Origin: Lagopus muta
Lineage: Eukaryota; Chordata; Aves; Galliformes; Phasianidae
NCBI RefSeq assembly: GCF_023343835.1
Contig: NC_064439.1
Location: 23,190,933 to 23,254,932 of the forward strand
Direction of reading: 5' to 3'
DNA: 64,000 bases
Positions within the stretch are counted from its first letter, which is position 1, and every line of letters begins with the position of its first letter. Below are positions 45,765 to 59,600 of the stretch, piece by piece. The notes under the pieces were generated by a model. That model made no database searches, was not told the origin of the DNA, and saw nothing but the letters and a program-made list of their open reading frames with translations. The translations under genes and the position numbers were made by a program.

Positions 45765-47605
45765 TGTGTGTGTGTCATGCCAGGTAGATCTTGCTTTACT
45801 GGACATGACAAATTTCACCTGCTAGTTTTTAAACTTTGGTTCTGTCAAGCAGCTTGAGCTCTGCTCAAAAGTGCAGAAGGAAGCAGGTTATAATATGCAG
45901 GAATTATGTAAAGAACTTCTTGAATGCCTCCGTCATTCTTCTGACTTTGTTGAACTTCAAAGGTAGTTTCTTATGTGAAACACTTGGCTTGATACCAGCC
46001 ATAACAAATACAGAATTGTGTTAGTATGTTCACATCAAACTTTTGCCAAGATCTGTCAAAACACCAGGTTGGCCTTCCGTATAGGCTTCATAATCGCTTT
46101 CAGGCACTTCCCTGGGTGTTTTCAGATCAGCATTAGCACGTGTTACAAAAAGTACAATCCAGAACATGCTTCACGTCCTGTTACTCAGCATGAAGGGCAC
46201 ACATGCTGCTGTCTGAGCATTGTGGATATGGCAATACAAATAGTTAAATGTAGGCTGTCCTAGTGTCCTGGTGAGTATTTTGTTAGTGTTGGCCATGAGG
46301 TCTATGTCAGGTAGTATAAGAGAAGGAGAGAGAGATGGTAATTACTGAGTGAGATGAACATTGAGCTTGTGTATTTCTCAGAATTTAGTAGGAGAATAGA
46401 AAAAGTAATTATCTGTAGCCAACAGTGAAGTATCTGTATTTCTGTGACCAGCGGGGAAGCAGAAAGCAACCGTATATGGTCTGAAATTCTCTGAAGAATG
46501 TGCAATAAATAGACAGCTGAGAAGAACACTCTACAGGGTCTCATGAGCACGGCACTTCAAGAGGAAAAGAGATCTATTTCCAGCTTAAGGAACAGTTAGC
46601 ACTACAGGGCTTGTTTATTTAGCGTGGAGAAAAGACTAAGAGAAGTTCTTAAAATAATAAATTCTCTCTGTGTAGAATGGTGTAACAGTAAAATTGTGGT
46701 CATGAACTAGGGACATTAGATTGAGAAATGGTACTTGTTCTGGTGTGGTTTGGTGGCTTTTTTGCTTTACTATTGAATGCTCTTGTGTGTGCTGACTCAG
46801 TTGCACGAGGCACTTGGAGGCCCAGCAGAAGCATGTGCCAGCACCCAGCTTGGCTTGTGGAGCTAGAAAGAGGTGGACGCCATATCATAGACACTTTTTG
46901 AAAGCTATTTGAAACCATCTGCCTCATGAAAGGTCAGTGGGCATGGGAACCAACACCACAGTGCAGGGGACTGAGGCATGGTGCTGGCTCTGTTGAGCAG
47001 TTCTTCAGAACTCAGCTGCGGAAATGCGGATTGCCAATCTGCTCCCTTTTCATGGCCATGAAAATCTGAGGCTTTGTAGGATGAGCAAAGAGAAGGGAGA
47101 TGAAGCCCCTTTTACTTGCTTGTCTTGTGTGCTGTGTGTGGTCATCATGAATAGGCCATCATCCATCCTTGGCTGTGTCCCTCTGAGGACAATTCAGATT
47201 TCTCTTTGTGTTGCTTTCTAGAAATAGTACCCAAGAAGATAATAATTGATGATGGGGAATTGCAATTTTCCTGGGCTTAAACCAGTCCTGCTGAATTCCT
47301 GTTGCATTAGTTGCAATTGCTAAAAGAATTTACCCCATTGCAGCTGTTGTAGTTGTGAGTGGGTGCTTTCAAAATTTTCCCTGTGTATTTCTTTTCCTTT
47401 TTTAATTATTTAGACAAAAATAGTCAGTGTTGTTTCAGTAAGAATGTCTCTGTCAGTAACTTTAAATTTATTTTTCAAATCTAGATCATCGACAAGGAGA
47501 TTAACCCCTTTGTGGACAAATGGGAAGAAGAAGGACAGTTCCCAGCACATAAAGTGTTTAAAACCCTGGGCCAAGCTGGATTCCTTGGTGTGGATAAGCC
47601 AACAG
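34217..47605 (+). CDS. Acyl-CoA dehydrogenase family protein, 5' part only (exons 1-2)
   Basis: Exon 1 is 34217-34345 (43 codons, donor GTACCG). Exon 2 is 47485-47605 (40 codons plus one base, acceptor AAATCTAG, donor GTAGGA). They join in phase 0, and the seam reads HGALRAALRK then IIDKEINPFVDKWEEEG. Residues 1 to about 28 are Arg-rich with no acidic residue before Asp24, fitting a mitochondrial targeting peptide. Residues 32-83 match the start of the N-terminal all-alpha domain of acyl-CoA dehydrogenases (FPAHKVFKTLGQAGFLGVDKP), flavoenzymes of the FAD-dependent alpha,beta-dehydrogenation step. The FAD-binding motifs and catalytic Glu are not in these exons, so substrate class and activity cannot be judged. 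It resembles the group named probable acyl-CoA dehydrogenase 6 in fish and birds, from memory. The protein continues past 47605 and the next exon was not found before 64000. Confidence 0.75.
34968..35065. repeat. Degenerate GGGAT/GGATG-type tandem repeat
   Basis: Variable units such as GGATGGAGTGG, GGGATGAGAGG, GGGATGGGATGAAATG, GGGATAGGATAAGG within about 100 bp. Confidence 0.7.
41151..41190. repeat. T40 homopolymer
   Basis: Uninterrupted T run within the large intron. Confidence 0.95.
43216..43610 (-). mobile_element. CR1 LINE 3' end inside the dehydrogenase intron
   Basis: Inverted CR1: AATCACAGAATTGCAGGGGT, GGAAGGGACCTCTGGAGAAC, CTGAGCAGCCTGTTCCAGTG, CTCTGTCACCCTCGAAG. The minus-strand open frame across it is repeat-derived. 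Confidence 0.88.
45722..45775. repeat. T30(GT)12 compound microsatellite
   Basis: A T run merging into GT dinucleotides. Confidence 0.95.
47485..47605 (+). CDS. Acyl-CoA dehydrogenase-like exon 2: N-terminal helical domain
   Basis: The clearest coding evidence for this gene: a 121-nt frame with family-typical residues DKEINPFVDKWEEE and LGQAGFLGVDKP, bounded by a pyrimidine-rich AG acceptor and a GTAGGA donor. It ends in phase 1. Confidence 0.85.
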
Positions 47606-50600
47606 GTAGGAGAGTGTGCAGCTCCTGATTATTGATGGAGACAGTGAACCATACCATTTCATATAGCATTTGCCCCAGATCAAAACCTGCTTCTGAATTC
47701 AGTGTGAAGATAACTTTAATTCCTGAGTCATAGGCATGCTGCCTACCAACTGTGCAGATATAGAAGATGATGGTGTTTCTAAGTGATCAAGTTGATATTC
47801 TCCTAAATATAAATGTAAAAAAAATTAGTGATTGTCATTTTAAAGCCAGTGAAATAAATGTCACTTCAATTCTCAATGTACAGGCCATCTAGTGACTTTT
47901 CTTTCTTCTGGATCTGGTCACCATTAAGGAAATCACAGTTTGAATGCATTGAAAGCACTGTAAGATTTGGCCTATTATATGTATTTAACCTGTACCTCTG
48001 CAGCACTGTAATGCACTGTGTCTCATCATTTGGAGGGGATGCCTGTGTGGGCTTTGGGTCACTGTATTCTAGACTGTCCTTGAACTATTCTGACACTATT
48101 TGAGCCAGAAAGATGTGCAGAACAAATCATCAACGAAACAATCAGGTACATGTTTTCTTGTATTTGTGAGAAAACATCTAGAAGCCCAGAGGTGTAGGAG
48201 GTATTTCAACTCTTCAGCTAAAATGCGTGTTCCAAGTATTTTTCATTTGCATTCAATGTAATAGATACTTCTTTTTAAATACTACTGTTACATATTCCTG
48301 TCAGAATTCTGTTTCTTTTCTCCCATTTTCTTATTCGTGGTTTAGAAGTATAAAACAAAAGCAAGTTTGCATAGGCAAACATTGAGCAATCTTATCAAAT
48401 TCAAAGCAACCTGAAGTGACGTTTGAACAGTTAACTGCAAATAATCATCTATATAGAGCAGCTCGCACAACCTTAGCTATGCCACACCACATCTTTATGT
48501 TGCTAAGGGACAGGGTTTGAACTGTATCTTTTTACCAGTTATTTTCAGAGGAAAGTTTTCTTGAAATGAACTTTCGTATTTTTCTACGTTCCCACTTGGA
48601 AGATTTTCCTTCAGCTAGGGCTTGCAGAACTGGTTAGCTGTCGTTTTCTGACAAATCCAATTAGATCTGAGCTGGTATTTCTTTACAGAACTGCTGACGG
48701 ATTGAGATTACACTTAAGATTTGCTTAAAGGACAAAAAGGATTATTGGAGGAATGAGGAAAAAAAAACAACACCTCCACTTTCTGCCATAACTGTTTGAT
48801 AGGCAGATCTGAAGTATGTCATGGCGTGGTCTACTTCAGACGGCTAACGCTCGTGTTAATTGTAGTAATGGTGCCTTTCACTGCTTCCATATTATAGCTC
48901 TGACTTTGTTGTATACATTTTAGGATGTGCAGAGGCCTCCACTGGGGTAAGGAACCTCAGTGCCAAGCATGCCATGCATGAATATTGTGGAGGTGGGAAC
49001 TTTGTATAATACTCACAAAGTAGTTAGAAAAGGAGATGAATGAACTATAGTGAAGAATGGGCTCGGAGAGGCAAAGATGGGTGCAGAAAGCTGCATGCAC
49101 TGACTGCATTTGCTGTACTTGTAGTTAAGAGTATTTTATCCTTGGCTTTGACACTTGTATCTATCTAGCTGTTAGTCTAATTTGTTGGAGCTCTGCAGCT
49201 GCATTTTACAAAAGCTTTAAAGAACTGGAAAAATTCCTCAGTGCTACTTTGTCACTCTCATCTGATTTTCTGGAGCAAGATGTTAGCTACAGAAAGAGAA
49301 ACAGCTCCTGCAAGATTTCTTTACCATTGTAATGATACAATAACATCAGGCAAATTCTGAAATTATGGAATGGGATGGGATGATCGGTGAAACAGTCCAA
49401 TGGGTAATATCATGTTCTCAACAGAACTTATTTTGGCAAAGCATGAAATTCTTCATCTTTTTTTTTTTTTTTTTTTTTTTAATTTTTTTTTTTAATTACC
49501 GCTACCATTACACACTGGTTACATAGCAAGCATAAGTACTCTTAAAAAAATAAAAAAAAATTAAAAAAAAAAAAAGTGAAGAAAAAGATGAGAGCTGTAC
49601 CTTTTATACTCTGCCCAGCCACTTCTATTATTTAACTGCTGTGTACCAAGGAAGAGGTACTTGAAGACCTGAAGAGAAATGAGGAAGTCAAGAGCAGCCA
49701 GAAGTTTGGGGGGTGTTGGGAGAGGTCTGGAGAGGAGAGGTTGATTGGTTTGATTGGTTGGAGAGCATTTGAGACGTGGAGCTGTGTGAGTAGGAATCTG
49801 CCCTACTTTCCTTTTCCAGAACAGACCAAAATTACAATTTTCCTTTTATTCCTCCAAACCTGGATCATGAAGCATTTGTAAAGAAGACCAATTTTTTTTT
49901 TTTCCTCAAAAGAATTGATTCTAGCAGCTGCAGTTTTGAAATAAAAGTTTTTCTGATTTTATTTTCCAAGGTCATTCTGTTGAGTATTTTTTTTTTCCCC
50001 TCAGTAGAATTAATTTTGAAGCTTTCTGATTGGGCAAAAGCAATTTGCAAACTTGTTTTAAACTTGTTTTGCTTTGATAGAAGGAAACATCTGCTGGACT
50101 TCCCGTTTGCTGAAACTGGACTTCTTCCTGTGTAAACACTGTTCCATTTGTGAACAATGAGCTGCTAGATGGGAGACAGGCCTTTCCCTTTTTTTTTTTT
50201 TTTAAGGGAACATGCCCTAAATGTGTCACTTATCACTGGAAACTTTCTCTGTATGAAGAACTGATTTAGGGCACTGTTTGCATTGCAAAGGTTCCACCAA
50301 TTCCCACCATCTGCAGTTGTGGGCTACAAACTTGTCAATATTTTTCCTGGATGCTTTTTTTGCAGTTGTTTATGCTTGTAGTGATATTTGCTGCAGTACA
50401 ATAGTTCAAGATGTTAGTTGCAGGGGTTATGTAAACACTGGGCAAGGCCAAGCCATACACATGTATAATTGGAGAATGCTGAGGATGATCAGTGCATTTA
50501 ACCTACTGCGCTCTCTGGTCAGTCCTCTGCCAGGGAATGATGTTTTTCTTTAAATCATTATTCTGCTCTGCTATTCCTTGAGGGTGGGGGGAAGGGGGGG

Positions 50601-53600
50601 AGTGTGTGTTATTCTCTTTTATTAGGAAATTCTTTCTACTGGTAAAATAAATGGTGAAAAAGTAAATGTTAATTGTGAATAAAAAGTACCACTTTGCTAT
50701 GTGCAATATGTGTTTTACAGAATCACTCCATTCAGCCTGAAGTATTTAGTTTGAGGGGAAAAAAGACAGCATCTCCAAATACTTATTACACTTCATTTAT
50801 GTTTACTGTGTGTTTCTCCTCAAATTATAAAGTTTCTGGGCTTTTGAGGTATTGACAGTCCCAAAACTAAAGACATAAAATATTAGGGTAGGCAGCAAAA
50901 ATATTTTAAACAGCCTTGATAATTGGCCATTGGAGATTCCATAAGGGAAGTGGGCAAGACATATTTTTTGGAGCATTTTATGTGCAGATTAGATGAGATA
51001 TTGGAGTAAAAGCTGAAAACATCCATGTGGTCTTTTATAATCTTGTGGTTTGTAAATCAAAGCCTTGGCTGTTAGTAAATTTTAGGATGTGTTGCCAAAG
51101 ACACAGGCCCCAAATATGCTGTTAGATGCCTGTAAAGCTCTGCATGTCAATGCAGATGACTGAAGCTTGTTTTTATCAGATGATGAAGTACAGGAATCCT
51201 ACTGTAAAGGCTCAGGGAAAGCAAAGGGGAGGAAAAAAGGCTTGCAGGAGGGCTGCGTCTTCTGTTGTGTGTGTGCATACAGCAGTGCTGTGAGACATGA
51301 GCAATGACATTGCCTGTGCTGGGTATTTCTCTAGCAGTTCTCTAGCAGTTTCACTGGCAGTCCTGTAGGAATTCTGAACAGAATGCATTTACATGCACTA
51401 ATGATTATGATGGTATGTCCAGACAGTAGCTTTAATTTAATCCTGTCAAACAGTTTGCAGTGCTCTTGCAGAAATACGTTCCTAAACACATGAGAAGAAT
51501 CAGGAGAGTGTGTTGTAAGGCTTCCCATACATGGGAAAGGATAGATTTACATTATCTCCTTCCCATAGCACTGGGATGTATGCCAGATTTCAGACTGGAT
51601 AAAGTAATAAGCAGTGTGTTCTTGTCACCTGAAATAGATGAGCATCTGATGCAACAAAACAAGCTTCAAATGATGGATTGCAGTGCACTTGGAAAAGCCT
51701 GCTTTTTGTATGTGCCTGTGTACTGAATGTGAGAATACAAACCTGCACCATCCTTTGAAGTTAGTTCTGTTGTTTTCTTCACAGGTTATGTTTCTCTTGT
51801 TAGAGGAGACCTTGTGAGCGCTTGGTACTGGGAACACACTTTTAAAGTGTGCGTGGGGGGCTGTCTCTTTCTTTCCTTTCTGTAATACTAAGCCTTATTG
51901 TTTGGAATTAACAAAAGGACATTGGAGAAGTCTGCCACTACAAAGGGATTTTTTCCATGGTATGGATTAGGTGGAGTTGTGTGGTTTTCAGTGACTAACT
52001 GTAACGAACTTTTTAAGGTGTATCTATGGATTGAAACAAAAAGGGATATAGTTGCCAATAGAGAATTCGTTTTCCTCCCATCATTCTGTATGTCAGGAGT
52101 GGACCGACTACAGTTCTTTTGAGTTTAAGCATAGCCAGCTGTGCTCCAGATGTTTGGGAGGAGAGCATTGTGCTGTGTATTAAGGTACCAGTGAACAATA
52201 AATCAGCAGTTAGGAGGTGCACTTGTTTTACAATCAACAGATAGCCTTGAAATAGCCTTTGAAGAACAATAAGCCCCAACTAGTCATTGCTTTATTTGAA
52301 GTGAATTGCTGACAAAATTCGTGATGGATGGCAGTGGTGTGGACATCTCAGTCAAACAAATTAAGAAATTTTAGGTGATTGTCTGACCTTCTTAATGCCA
52401 AGGAAAACATTATTGTGTGTGTATATGAAAGTTCTGTGTGGGTGATTCTTTTCTCTCTTGTGGAATGGGAAAGTGCAGGATGAAATTTCTGCTCCTGGTC
52501 AGACAAGGAAATGGATGCTTGAGTTTTGAGTTGTTTTTTTTTTTTTTTTTTGATACTCCACATGATTGGGAAGCATGGGTGCTTCATTCTTTATATCTGG
52601 TTAGGAACTGCAGTGGAACCTCTGGGAATAGCTTGTTTGGCTATTGAGCAGCAGAGAACAGACTTGCTGAAGGACAGTGAGTCTTTGTGGAAGAGATAAT
52701 CTTCCTTTAAAGTTGTTGTTGATAGAGGGATCAGATTAGTTCCTGGGATTCCACTTTTGTATTTGAGATGAAGCAAATCCTCACACCTGGGCTTGTAATG
52801 GAGGACCAGACAGTAATTTGTTCATTTCAGATATGCATATACCAGTACTTCTGGGGCAGACTAGGAATTTATGAAAGCTGATACCTGTACCCCGTACTGG
52901 GGGGAAAAATAAATAATAAAAAAACCCAACAACTTAATTCCTGAAAGAAGTTAGAGGTGTCTGCAATTAAGTACGTGAGCTCTTGGTGCTCCATGACATA
53001 CCTGCTATGCCGAATTCTCTTCTGCATCTCTCATGCTTCACACAGCTGACAGACCCAAGTGGTGTCTGGAATCCAGCTCACAGCACTTTGCCTTGCCTGT
53101 TTCTGAGGGACAGCTGGCAGCACCTGTGCCCACGGTATGGTCCCCCCTTCCCAGCCAGGTGTCTGAGGGCAGCTGTGACATTGTTTGAAGGTTACATGAG
53201 ATGGAGCACTGGGATGAGATCCTTGATTTCCAGAAGCAGAGCTGTGGTCTTATCTACTGCCTAACTGGTTCTGCCTTTTTTTCTGTGCTGATGCTTCAAG
53301 CTTCTGAAGAGAGGAATCCTCTCTAGCCAGAGTTCTGTCTGTTCCCTGGTGCTAAAACTGCAGCAATCATGTTTTTTGTATTCAGTGAAGAGGACCTGCA
53401 TGTTGCTCTGAGGTCTAGATACTGAGCCATTAGCCCAATATAACCTGTGGGACAGAACCAATTGGGCTAATTGGCACTGAACTGAATAAAAAAACTGGGT
53501 GGTATTTCTCACTGTAACATCATGAAAAAAAAACAGTGGAATCAGGATTCCTGGTAGTATCTTGTGACCATTTATATGGAGATGGACCTGTTTCAAAAGC

Positions 53601-56600
53601 TGTAGTTGAACAATTCTATTAAATTTTGTAGCTTTTAATATTTTATCTGTATGTGAGGTGCTCATTTTTTCATTTTCTCCCTGTTCCCTTACTTTTAAAG
53701 ATCAATCTATGTACCTATGGTTAGAATTTCTTTCAGTTTCATAGAGAAATGCTGAGTTTGTTTTTGAAGAGGTATATCTGCTAAAATCTGATGTTCTTAG
53801 TTTTATGACTGTGAATAGAAAAAGAATGTGCATCAGGGAGAGGAGCTGAATGAATTAAAGAAATAAGAAATATTACAACACCTTCAATATAGGGATCAAG
53901 ACAGTATCAACTAAGATATTCTTTTTGGAAGATTCAGTTAAAATAATTGAATTTATCTGTGTGCTTCTCTGGATCAAATGGCAAGGCTGTCACTTGGCAA
54001 AGATCGGGCCAACGAATGTTTTGTATTGAAAACCCTTGGTATTAGAAGTCTCTTTAGCTTACAGTTAACTGTTAACAGAAACTGTCATAGTTTCCTAAGT
54101 GTGACTCTAGATTCTTGACACCTGTCATATACCTAGATGGCATAATGAGAATGCTTTCTGAAAAGTATAAATGCACACTTAATGCACTTAGATGTGTCAA
54201 TACACTGAGTGTGGGAAAATAAACTTTGTGCAGTATAGCTTTCATTTGCGTTTGCGTTATGCTGGGACTGAAGGTTGATTCCATTCCTGGGACCAGAATA
54301 GAGAAAAATATTGTGAAACAGTCATTCTGAGGTTGACACAGAAATTGTTGAGGAGCTATTAACTTGTCAACATTTGCAGATCCTATAGGTCAATAACAAG
54401 ATCACAAATTTTGAATGACAGCTGGCCTGAGGAGAGTGTGTTGTTCCTAGGTTAGTGCTTCTATGCCCAATACTTGAGCAATACAAGAAGCTGGTGTCCT
54501 GCATAAACCAGAACATGTGTAGCTGTATAAGAGGAAATGAGAAAGAGGAAAAAAAAAAAAGAAAAAAAAATGAATCAGTTTATGTTGATCTAGTCTATAA
54601 TGATCTAATTTTTCTAATTGCTACTGACCCAATTAATGCAAAATCATTATTACATCATTATTAGGTATCATTAATAATCTAATCCATGCTGATATTGCAT
54701 AAGCCCTTAATCATCCCACTGCTGGTAAGGGAGATCAGAGTTCCCCATACCAGTGAAGTGTCTTTAAATAGAAGTGAAAAATGGATCTTGGCAGTATCTT
54801 TCTCCTCTTCTGACAGGTAGCTAACACTGCAGCCACCTTTGTGAATTTTGTCCTTATCCTTGCCAGACAGTGCTAGGACTTCTCCTGCTGTAAACTGGGC
54901 TTGTGGAGAAAGTGGTAATCGTTTCTGGAATTATCCCAGAGAGAAGGACAGTCTGAGGCACTGGCCCAGTCTTTATGGTTTTATGTGTGTCTGACAACCT
55001 GAGTACAGAAGTATGCACGCAACACTTCATATCATTTGCTACATGGTAAAGAAGAAAAAAAAAGAAAAGAAAAAATAATGCTGATACGAAGAGTGAAGCT
55101 CCTTTGTGCTTAATATGTAGATTTATACACTTGCAGCTTTCTAATTTGATGGAGTGCAACAAGTGAATTTTGAATTAATGATGCAGAGAACTGAGATTGC
55201 AGTATTTTTAATCATGCTGTGTTGTGTGACATAGATATCACCATTTCACAATAAACCTGGAAGCGAACACATCTTCTGTGATGTTATGTGACGTGGGTCT
55301 TATGCTTGTGTTCTGCTTTTAGGTCTATTGTGATTTCATTGTTTACCTTCACGTAGTACTGATAGGCACACCAGAGATTGTGTGATACCCTCTAGCAAAT
55401 GAAGTAAGAAATGAAAAAAAAAAAAAAAAGTTTTCTTCTTCTGAAATGTTTCTAAAAGCTATTAAAAGGTGTGAGGCATATTGTAACATGCGCTCTGATG
55501 AAGTGGTGCAACCATACTGAAAATCTTTCACAGGTTTAGACTAAATACTGCACTGATTTGTACATGTGTGGTCAGTCCAAAGAATCGATCCATTCTCCTT
55601 CAGAGTCTTTGTTAATTAATCAAATTTTAAAATCACATGATTTATTTATTTATTTATTTTTAAGTCGGGGTACACTGGAGATAGTAATGAGTGATTCTTT
55701 AAAACTTCAAAAGTAGCTCTTTTGAGCAGTCTGACCACTGCAAGACAATGGTTTGGTTCATTTCTGGGGAGGCAAGCAGGGATTTTGTGCCATTACAACT
55801 TGTGTAGCATTATCAGCTGTGTGTCTTGCAGTTCTGAGGGTTCTGTGAATTCCTCATTGGGGTGGGTAAGCAACAAGACTCTCAGGCATGTGCAAATGCT
55901 CTGTCCAGCTGTAATACGTATCCAATGTGGAGAAGTAATATTCTGTACTGAATAGTACTTTGTAGTGATAAGCATGACTGTATATATATATGTTATACAT
56001 TTATATGACATACTGCGGTTAAGTTATGTTTCATGTTATACATTGATTTTTATAGGTAGAGAAGGATTTTTAAATTATTTTTGTTGTTTTAAAGTCTCTG
56101 TAAAACTTGAGACAATGAAATATCCATTTAGTCAGCTTGGCCAGTTGTTTGGTTTTAAATTATTTCAAAGTCCTGTCTCCATTTGCTATGTAAGGTTCAT
56201 ATTTCAAATCTTACTGTTGAAAATAACAGCACTGTAACATAACATGTAGCTCAATGCTAAGATACCATAATTTGTAGCAGTAGGAAGGCAGTAAGAAATC
56301 TTTGTGAAGATTTTTGTTTCTATCACATAACCAAAATTGCTGTGGGGACTCCTGATGGGAAATGCATCTGAATGCACTGAAACCTGCAGCTGGCTTTGGG
56401 GTCACTTGGAGGTTAGAGCTGCCCCCACATGGTTACCTTGTGGTCAGCTTCCAATCCAGCTGCAAACTGAGCCAACTGAGCACCATGCCCCAGGTGCACT
56501 GTCTTCACCTCAATGGTTGGCAGTCACAGCCTACTTGTCCTGCTCCTTTTTTTGGGCACTTTGGTCTCTTAGCTGATCAGACTGGAGTAGTAACCAGTAC

Positions 56601-59600
56601 TGGCTGATTTTTCTTGTTATTTCCTAGGTTCATTTTTTTTCAACATCTTTTCTCCAGAGAAATAGTGCCACGTTATGCCTCCACTGAATGAAGAGTGAGC
56701 TGTGGATGAGTGTTTAGAAGCATGCCTATGTGATTGCTGTCCATACTGCCTGCCTATAGCATCTGAGAGCAGTGCATACGCACAGCAGAGGAGCACTGTG
56801 TCCTCTTCTCCTGTGCTGCCCTTACAAGAAATGACATCCCATCGCCCAGCGCCGTGCTGAAATTTGTTATGAGCACCAGAATTCAGCTCAGTAACATTTC
56901 CCAGGGACTGAGGGGCCAGCCTCTCTCTAGGCTGGCTGTGTCCCAGGCTGAGCTGTGACCTGCTGTATTCCACATGAGATAGAAGTCATATGTCTGGCTG
57001 ACCTGCTCTTTCTTCCAGCCCGTGGTCAGGGATCTTGCCTGACATAAATTTATTTAATCTGTCGTCTTCTGTTCACTGCTAAATGAATAATCATTATTCT
57101 GGTTTATTTTCACATGAAAGAAAGGATTATTCATGTTTCAGAGTATTTTACAATTAGGTTTGTCACCCATTTCCTAGAAACTTAAAATGATCTGCCAAAT
57201 AGATGGCTTGAACTGAATAAACACTTAAACTTTATACTTTAAGGACACATGATTTGAGTGTGCTTTGCTAAAACAATTAAATTTAGAATACACAGGTATA
57301 CAATCTTTTTACGTCTGTCATAAGAGAAATGTATGGACTCTCACATAGGCAACGCTGTCTGGGCAGCTGTCTTACGGGGTTGACTAGAAAACCTGGTGCT
57401 CCTCAGCCTGCCAGGTACCCCTCAAACTTTTGATCATGCAACGTGAGATAACCTTTAGCTCTTCTAAGTGTGTGCTTACATACATTGTTCACTCTTATTG
57501 CTTTGGTTCCTCAGGTCTTGGCTGCAAACTACTTGATGTGAGGAACTCACACTTTAGCTGTTTTTTTTCCTAATATAATCTATAACATCCAAGGAAAACA
57601 AAAACAAATGTTTCCTGCAAGCTGCAAACCCATATAAAGAAGATAGTGATAAGATATGAGGGACTGATAGCTATTCTCTGAATTTTGCGTAATAGCAAGA
57701 GGAAATGATTTGATTTGTTGTTGATTCTTTTTTCTTTTTGGATGCACATGACATAAAAAATGAATATAAGGAAATGTGCCATTTTAAAGCTTTTTTGTTG
57801 TTGTTTTAAGTCCTACTTAGATAAGATGTTTACTTTAAAGCAGAAGCTTAATGTAGTATGTTGCATTGCCTCCTAAGTAGTAGCATTGATAGGTGATGTT
57901 TGTCTGGTTTCATGCTTGCTTTAAAAGAACAATCTATAAAGGGAAGTGCACACAGTTTACTTTCAGGGCAAAATGGATCAAGTGTCTCAGCAACCTGCAC
58001 AGGGGCTGGTGTACAATGGAATATGAAAACCAAAGATGGAAAAATAACATAACCTCAAGGCTATGCTAAAGAATGTAAGTCTTTAGGGGTGAAAGGAGCA
58101 CAGAGCAGGACTTATGGGTTAGGTGTGCTGGGCAGGACACTTTATTGCAGTCTTGCTCCTGCCTTGTGGTGTTTCAGGTGTTTTGCAGCTGATGTTGTTG
58201 GTAGAGACCTTGGGAGGATATACATCCGAAATTCATTGGGACAGAAGTTGGGAGTAGGCGTTGGATAATGGGTGTGAGAAGGAAACAAAAGGCAGGCGCC
58301 ACGAGAGTGTGTGATTTGTTTAACGCTTTTTTTTTTTTTTTTTTTTTTTTTTCGGAGGCATTTGGTTTTGTGTTGCCATTACAAAACCGCAGTCATCTGA
58401 AGGCTTCAACTTCATACTGTTTGAAGAGCAGAAAACAACAGCAACAAAACTGTTTGGTGATTTAAAAAAAAAAAAAAAGCAGAAAAAGAAAGCTGAATTA
58501 AAACCTCTAAAAATATATATAATTATCCATCTATCCATTCAAGAACCCCTTTAGGTGCCTTAATCTTCTATTTTTTGTGGTGTTTTTATTTTTTGTTGTT
58601 GTTTGTTTGTTTGTTTTCCAACAACATAAAGAACGCTTTTAGAACGCTTAATTGTTAAGACAGAGCTATTCAGGTGTTTAAGTTGTCCAACTGGGAAGGA
58701 TAAGGGATAAGGGAAGCATTCTTCTAACCACCAGAATTATTTGCACACCAAAATTAAGTTTAATACCATTTTCTGTTTTACAGATTTGTTTTTGAAATTG
58801 GACTTTATGTCATTTTTTAATTTTTTATTTTAATGAAGTACAGTTCCTCTCAGCTGCTAATGCATCCAGAGAAGTGAATGAAGCCAGGGGTTTCTAACCC
58901 TGGCTAAAGTGCTGGGTTAGCTCTGTAACAGCAGCTAGAACTGGAGCAAACTAATACTTTGAGCAGTGTGTAGGAAAACTGGTACAGAGCCTGTTTCAGC
59001 TGTCTGTCTAGCTTCTTCATGGTGAAATGGCTGAGCTCTGCTATCTGCTGGCTGTATGTCAATATCCATTTCAGTGACAGAAATTTTTTTGGTGATGAGA
59101 GACATGTTTTGGTTAGAGTTTTTTTGACATGGGACCTTTAGCATGGTATATACACTTTCTGTTGGCCTGTGAAGCTAGCAGAAAATGTGCACTCCCTTAA
59201 AACCTCCTGCATTTACAAATTCTCTTCATTTGCTGAGCAGGTAAGCAAAGGGCAGAATTAATGGAAAGTTTCCTTGAGTGAGTATCACAGGGGCAGCTAC
59301 TTGAGTTTTTTATAGCATCATTAAATGGTTTAAAAATCTGTGAAGGTGACTTTAGTCAGCGTTTCTTTGGCTCCCTGTTCTATACGTCAGAGGAAATGAT
59401 TGAGATTGTGACGCTCACCCTCCCTTTATTATTCAATAGTGGGGTCTCTTGGTGGAGTGGAAGTTCAGTGAGTAATAGGGCAACAAAAAGAATTCTTTAT
59501 TTTTTCTTTTTACGTTATGCATAAGCCATGAAAGTTGTGCCAAAAAATCCTAGGAAGCAAAGTTTAATAGGAATCCAGAAGCTGTTATATACATTTATAG

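Larger units (their letters stand above)
34346..47484 (+). other. First intron (13.1 kb) of the acyl-CoA dehydrogenase-like gene
   Basis: No exon recognised inside. It contains a degenerate GGGAT-type simple repeat (34968-35065), a 24-bp palindrome (37609-37632), a T40 run (41151-41190), a CR1 fragment (43216-43610) and a T30(GT)12 microsatellite (45722-45775). Elsewhere it is unremarkable AT-rich sequence. Confidence 0.65.

Noticed and set aside
46590-46690. Possible CR1 fragment (GCTTGTTTATTTAGCGTGGAGAAAAGA-like)
   Set aside because: Resembles the CR1 GTTCAGCCTGGAGAAGAG segment only loosely, and no second CR1 landmark was found nearby.
48923-48947. Short AG...GTAAGG segment as a dehydrogenase exon
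   Set aside because: About 25 nt, with no family residues in any frame.
53261-53665. 134-codon minus-strand frame
   Set aside because: No known motif. It lies in an intron without coding signature.
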